Position numbers and translations under genes: made by a program. This document shows positions 6,598 through 8,652 of a stretch of 8,652 nucleotides of DNA, piece by piece. Each line of letters starts with the position of its first letter. Within the stretch, counting starts at the first letter, position 1. Source of the DNA: Micrococcales bacterium (lineage in GTDB: Bacteria > Actinomycetota > Actinomycetes > Actinomycetales > Dermatophilaceae); the NCBI GenBank assembly GCA_003132125.1, contig PKWT01000432.1, forward strand, positions 6,135-14,786, written 5' to 3'. Below the pieces are notes generated by a model. The model did no database searches, was not told the origin of the DNA, and worked only from the letters and a program-made list of their open reading frames with translations.

Positions 6598-8652
6598 TCA
6601 CCGCCCGATCCCGTGGCCTCGACCGCGATCAGGTGCCGGAGACACCAGTTCCTCGGGGCGGACCCGGCGCAGCGGCGTGGCAGCGATGGCGGCGAGCCAC
6701 TCGCCGTGACGGTGCTCCTCCTGGCCTTCGGCGCGCTCTGCCTGCCAGTTCTCGCGTTCGGTTTGAAGCCGCCCGGGCGTCAGAGTGCGGATCGCGGGCT
6801 CCTGCCGCAGCGCGCCGACACGTTCCTGAGCCCGGCGGAACTGGTCGCTGAGTTCGGTGACGGCGTGTTCTGTTTCGGCAAGGCGTCCGGTGGGGTCGTC
6901 GGTGTAGGCGAGGCTGCCGAACCCGACCAGCCTCCGTGAGCGTGACCCCGCCGCAGCAGCGCGGGCGTCGTCGGCCTCATGCGCCTGAGCGGTGGCGCTC
7001 TGGGCCGTGGTGCGGAGCTGCCGGTGGTCGGGGCGGGCTTGCTCGGCCGTGTTCTGGGCGTGGCTGGTGATCGCCTGGTGGAGCGCGGAGGTGGCCGTGT
7101 AGGGCATCGCTGCAGCCAGCTCGTCGACGCCTGCCGGGAACTGCGGGAGCACAGGCCGCCAGGTCTGCGCCCAATCCTGCAGGTGTGCGCGAGCCTGCCG
7201 CACATCGCCGCGATGCCGCCCGAAGCGCCGGCTGCCGCCGCGGATCCTCTCGGCCGCCGCCGATGCCGCCCGGTAGTCGTTGTCCCACCGTCCACGAAGG
7301 GCCTCAGCGATCCGGCCTGCATCGGCTTTGATGCTGGCCTGGACCTGGTCAGCTCGGGTGTGGGCGTGGTCGGCGGCCGCCCAGGCATTCTCGGCGGCCT
7401 TGTCCAACCGTGCCAGCCGCGGGTCGGCCCCGGCCCGGATAGACACCACCTCGGCGAGCTGGTCGCGCAGGTACCGGGTTGCAGCAAGCCGTTCGGACAG
7501 GTCTGCCTCGGTGGTCCAGGATCGGTACACGTCGGCCAGCGCCTGAGCCAGGGGCCGCTGCGGTGCGTACTTGTCGGCTTCGCCGGCGGCCAGCCGTGCG
7601 GCGTGGGCGGGTCCGAGATCGGCGCGGTCGCGGCTGAACGCCGCGACCCACTGGGCCCGGGCATCCTCGATCGAGGGGGCAACGAGGTGGGCGATGTTGG
7701 TGTCGCGGCCGCGGGTCATACCGACGTACGCGCCCGCGGCGCCGGTGTCCTCGCCTAGCAGCAAGTGTCCGACGCTGGTGGTTTCGCCTTGCGCGCCGTA
7801 ACTGGTGCTTGCGTAGGCGAGCTCGACCTGCTGGCGGACATAGGAGGCGGGCAGCACCGCCTGCTGGCCTGTGCTGCCTGTGAGCGTGGCGGTTCCGTCA
7901 TCGGCGATAGCGGTCAGGGTCCAGGTGTCGCGGTTGGCCACCTGCAGGGCTCGGTCGTTGCGGCGAGTCGCGACCCGGTCACCGACGCCGATTCGCTCCC
8001 CTGCCTGGGTCGTGATCGTCGCCGTGTCCTGGACCCGTCCGGCTGCCACGAGGCGGTCACGGATCGCGCCGTTCAGGGCGCCGACCTGCTCACGGGTCTG
8101 CGCCATCACCAGTACCCCGTGCTCGCCGCCGATGATGCTGGCGGCTGTCAGGACGGCCAGGGCCTGGGTGCGTTCCGCCTCAGTGGGGTAGATGCGGATC
8201 TGGTCGCGGGCTACCAAGGCGTCGAAGACCCCACCAGATGCGGCACCAGTCGCCGCGCCCCGACGCTCACCACTTGGCTCGCCACCGGTCTCGAGGGGTT
8301 CACCGGTGCGCATCGCGAGGCTGATCCGGGCGTACTGGGGATCGCTGAACCGGTGGACGACATCCAGGGTCAGGCAGGCTTGGGGTGCGGCCCAGCGGAC
8401 GGCGAGGTCAAGGACCCCACCGCGGCCCACTGCGGGCAGTTGGTGGCGGTCCCCGACGAACGCGACCCGGGCCCCGCTCTGGTCGGCGATGGTCAACAGG
8501 GCGCGGGCGGTGTCCTGGTCGAGCATCCCGGCCTCGTCGACCAACAGCAGGTCACCGGCCCGCAACGCCGCCGCAGGCGCCGGGCCGGCGTAGGCCTTGG
8601 CGGTGTGCGGGTCGCGGTGACCCTCATGTTGGCCGGGCGCCAGTCGGGTCCA
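6598..8652 (-). CDS. MobF/TraA-type relaxase-helicase, C-terminal part
   Basis: The frame is open at the right edge, so only the last 684 residues are seen. Numbering from the edge, this is the SF1B (RecD/TraI-like) helicase followed by a long tail. Walker B is LLVDEAGM at 36-43. Motif III is GDRHQLP at 67-73. HRFSD is at 100-104, YGAQGETT at 285-292, and motif VI YVGMTRGRDTN at 309-319. From about 360 to the end it is Ala/Arg/Glu-rich and mostly helical, as in other actinobacterial relaxases. The Walker A motif and the N-terminal HUH relaxase domain with its catalytic tyrosines should lie beyond 8652. In this family the protein nicks oriT, stays bound to the transferred strand and unwinds it. 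A stand-alone RecD-like helicase is possible, but the tail and the neighbouring integrase and excisionase favour a relaxase. The TGA at 6600-6598 is followed by the gap before the excisionase. Confidence 0.85.
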   Translation of the reverse strand, partial: WTRLAPGQHEGHRDPHTAKAYAGPAPAAALRAGDLLLVDEAGMLDQDTARALLTIADQSGARVAFVGDRHQLPAVGRGGVLDLAVRWAAPQACLTLDVVHRFSDPQYARISLAMRTGEPLETGGEPSGERRGAATGAASGGVFDALVARDQIRIYPTEAERTQALAVLTAASIIGGEHGVLVMAQTREQVGALNGAIRDRLVAAGRVQDTATITTQAGERIGVGDRVATRRNDRALQVANRDTWTLTAIADDGTATLTGSTGQQAVLPASYVRQQVELAYASTSYGAQGETTSVGHLLLGEDTGAAGAYVGMTRGRDTNIAHLVAPSIEDARAQWVAAFSRDRADLGPAHAARLAAGEADKYAPQRPLAQALADVYRSWTTEADLSERLAATRYLRDQLAEVVSIRAGADPRLARLDKAAENAWAAADHAHTRADQVQASIKADAGRIAEALRGRWDNDYRAASAAAERIRGGSRRFGRHRGDVRQARAHLQDWAQTWRPVLPQFPAGVDELAAAMPYTATSALHQAITSHAQNTAEQARPDHRQLRTTAQSATAQAHEADDARAAAAGSRSRRLVGFGSLAYTDDPTGRLAETEHAVTELSDQFRRAQERVGALRQEPAIRTLTPGRLQTERENWQAERAEGQEEHRHGEWLAAIAATPLRRVRPEELVSPAPDRGRGHGIGR

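Larger units (their letters stand above)
4800..8652. mobile_element. Integrative conjugative/mobilizable element, left end
   Basis: The backbone ends at ychF, and from there to the window edge every gene belongs to an element: tyrosine integrase, small ORF, MerR-like excisionase and MobF-type relaxase-helicase. All are on the minus strand, with the integrase 3' end facing the chromosomal gene, as in pSAM2-like actinobacterial elements. The far end, the N-terminal part of the relaxase and any transfer apparatus are outside the window, so size and self-transmissibility cannot be judged. The exact left junction (attL) is not resolved; it should lie in the 3' end of ychF, the 30-bp gap or the start of the repeat-bearing integrase tail. 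No tRNA gene is present there. Confidence 0.8.

Noticed and set aside
6780..7682. 300-codon second frame on the minus strand inside the relaxase
   Set aside because: It is Pro/Arg/Ser/Thr-rich, typical of an alternate frame of a GC-rich gene. The relaxase helicase motifs are in the other frame.
6979..7758. 259-codon open frame on the plus strand
   Set aside because: It is antisense to the helical tail of the relaxase. It is Gly/Val/Arg-rich low complexity and has no ribosome binding site or family.

Overview
The window is 8,652 bp of GC-rich DNA from an actinobacterium. GTG starts are frequent, and several genes begin right behind a TAnnnT-type -10 element with no usable ribosome binding site, which is typical of leaderless actinobacterial mRNAs. 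The grouping xseB-xseA / ispH / rmuC / ychF is a familiar actinobacterial housekeeping neighbourhood. I would guess Propionibacteriales or a near relative, but the sequence alone does not fix the genus.

Positions 1-4799 are chromosomal backbone. On the minus strand lie a 5' fragment that is probably xseB and the complete xseA (exonuclease VII small and large subunits), arranged as an operon. Diverging from xseA across about 35 bp is ispH, the last enzyme of the MEP isoprenoid pathway. ispH runs tail-to-tail into rmuC, a membrane-anchored predicted nuclease-fold protein, and their stop codons share a 4-bp CTAG. rmuC diverges from ychF (Obg-like ATPase) across about 130 bp, which holds a short candidate upstream ORF in front of rmuC and a -10 element just before ychF.

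Positions from about 4800 to the right edge are one end of an integrated conjugative or mobilizable element that abuts the 3' end of ychF. All its genes read on the minus strand, in the order MobF/TraA-type relaxase-helicase (cut by the window edge), a 230-bp gap, a MerR-like excisionase, a 64-codon unknown ORF, and a tyrosine integrase. The last three form a tightly coupled cassette. The excisionase stop overlaps the next ATG by ATGA. The stop codon of the 64-aa ORF sits in the loop of a hairpin whose 3' arm contains part of the integrase ribosome binding site. The integrase 3' end, next to ychF, carries a tandem 9-bp direct repeat and a 7-bp-stem inverted repeat that could be recombinase binding sites. 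No tRNA, rRNA, CRISPR array or insertion sequence was found. The most notable material is the small coupled ORF, the predicted translational switch before the integrase, and the ychF-adjacent insertion site.
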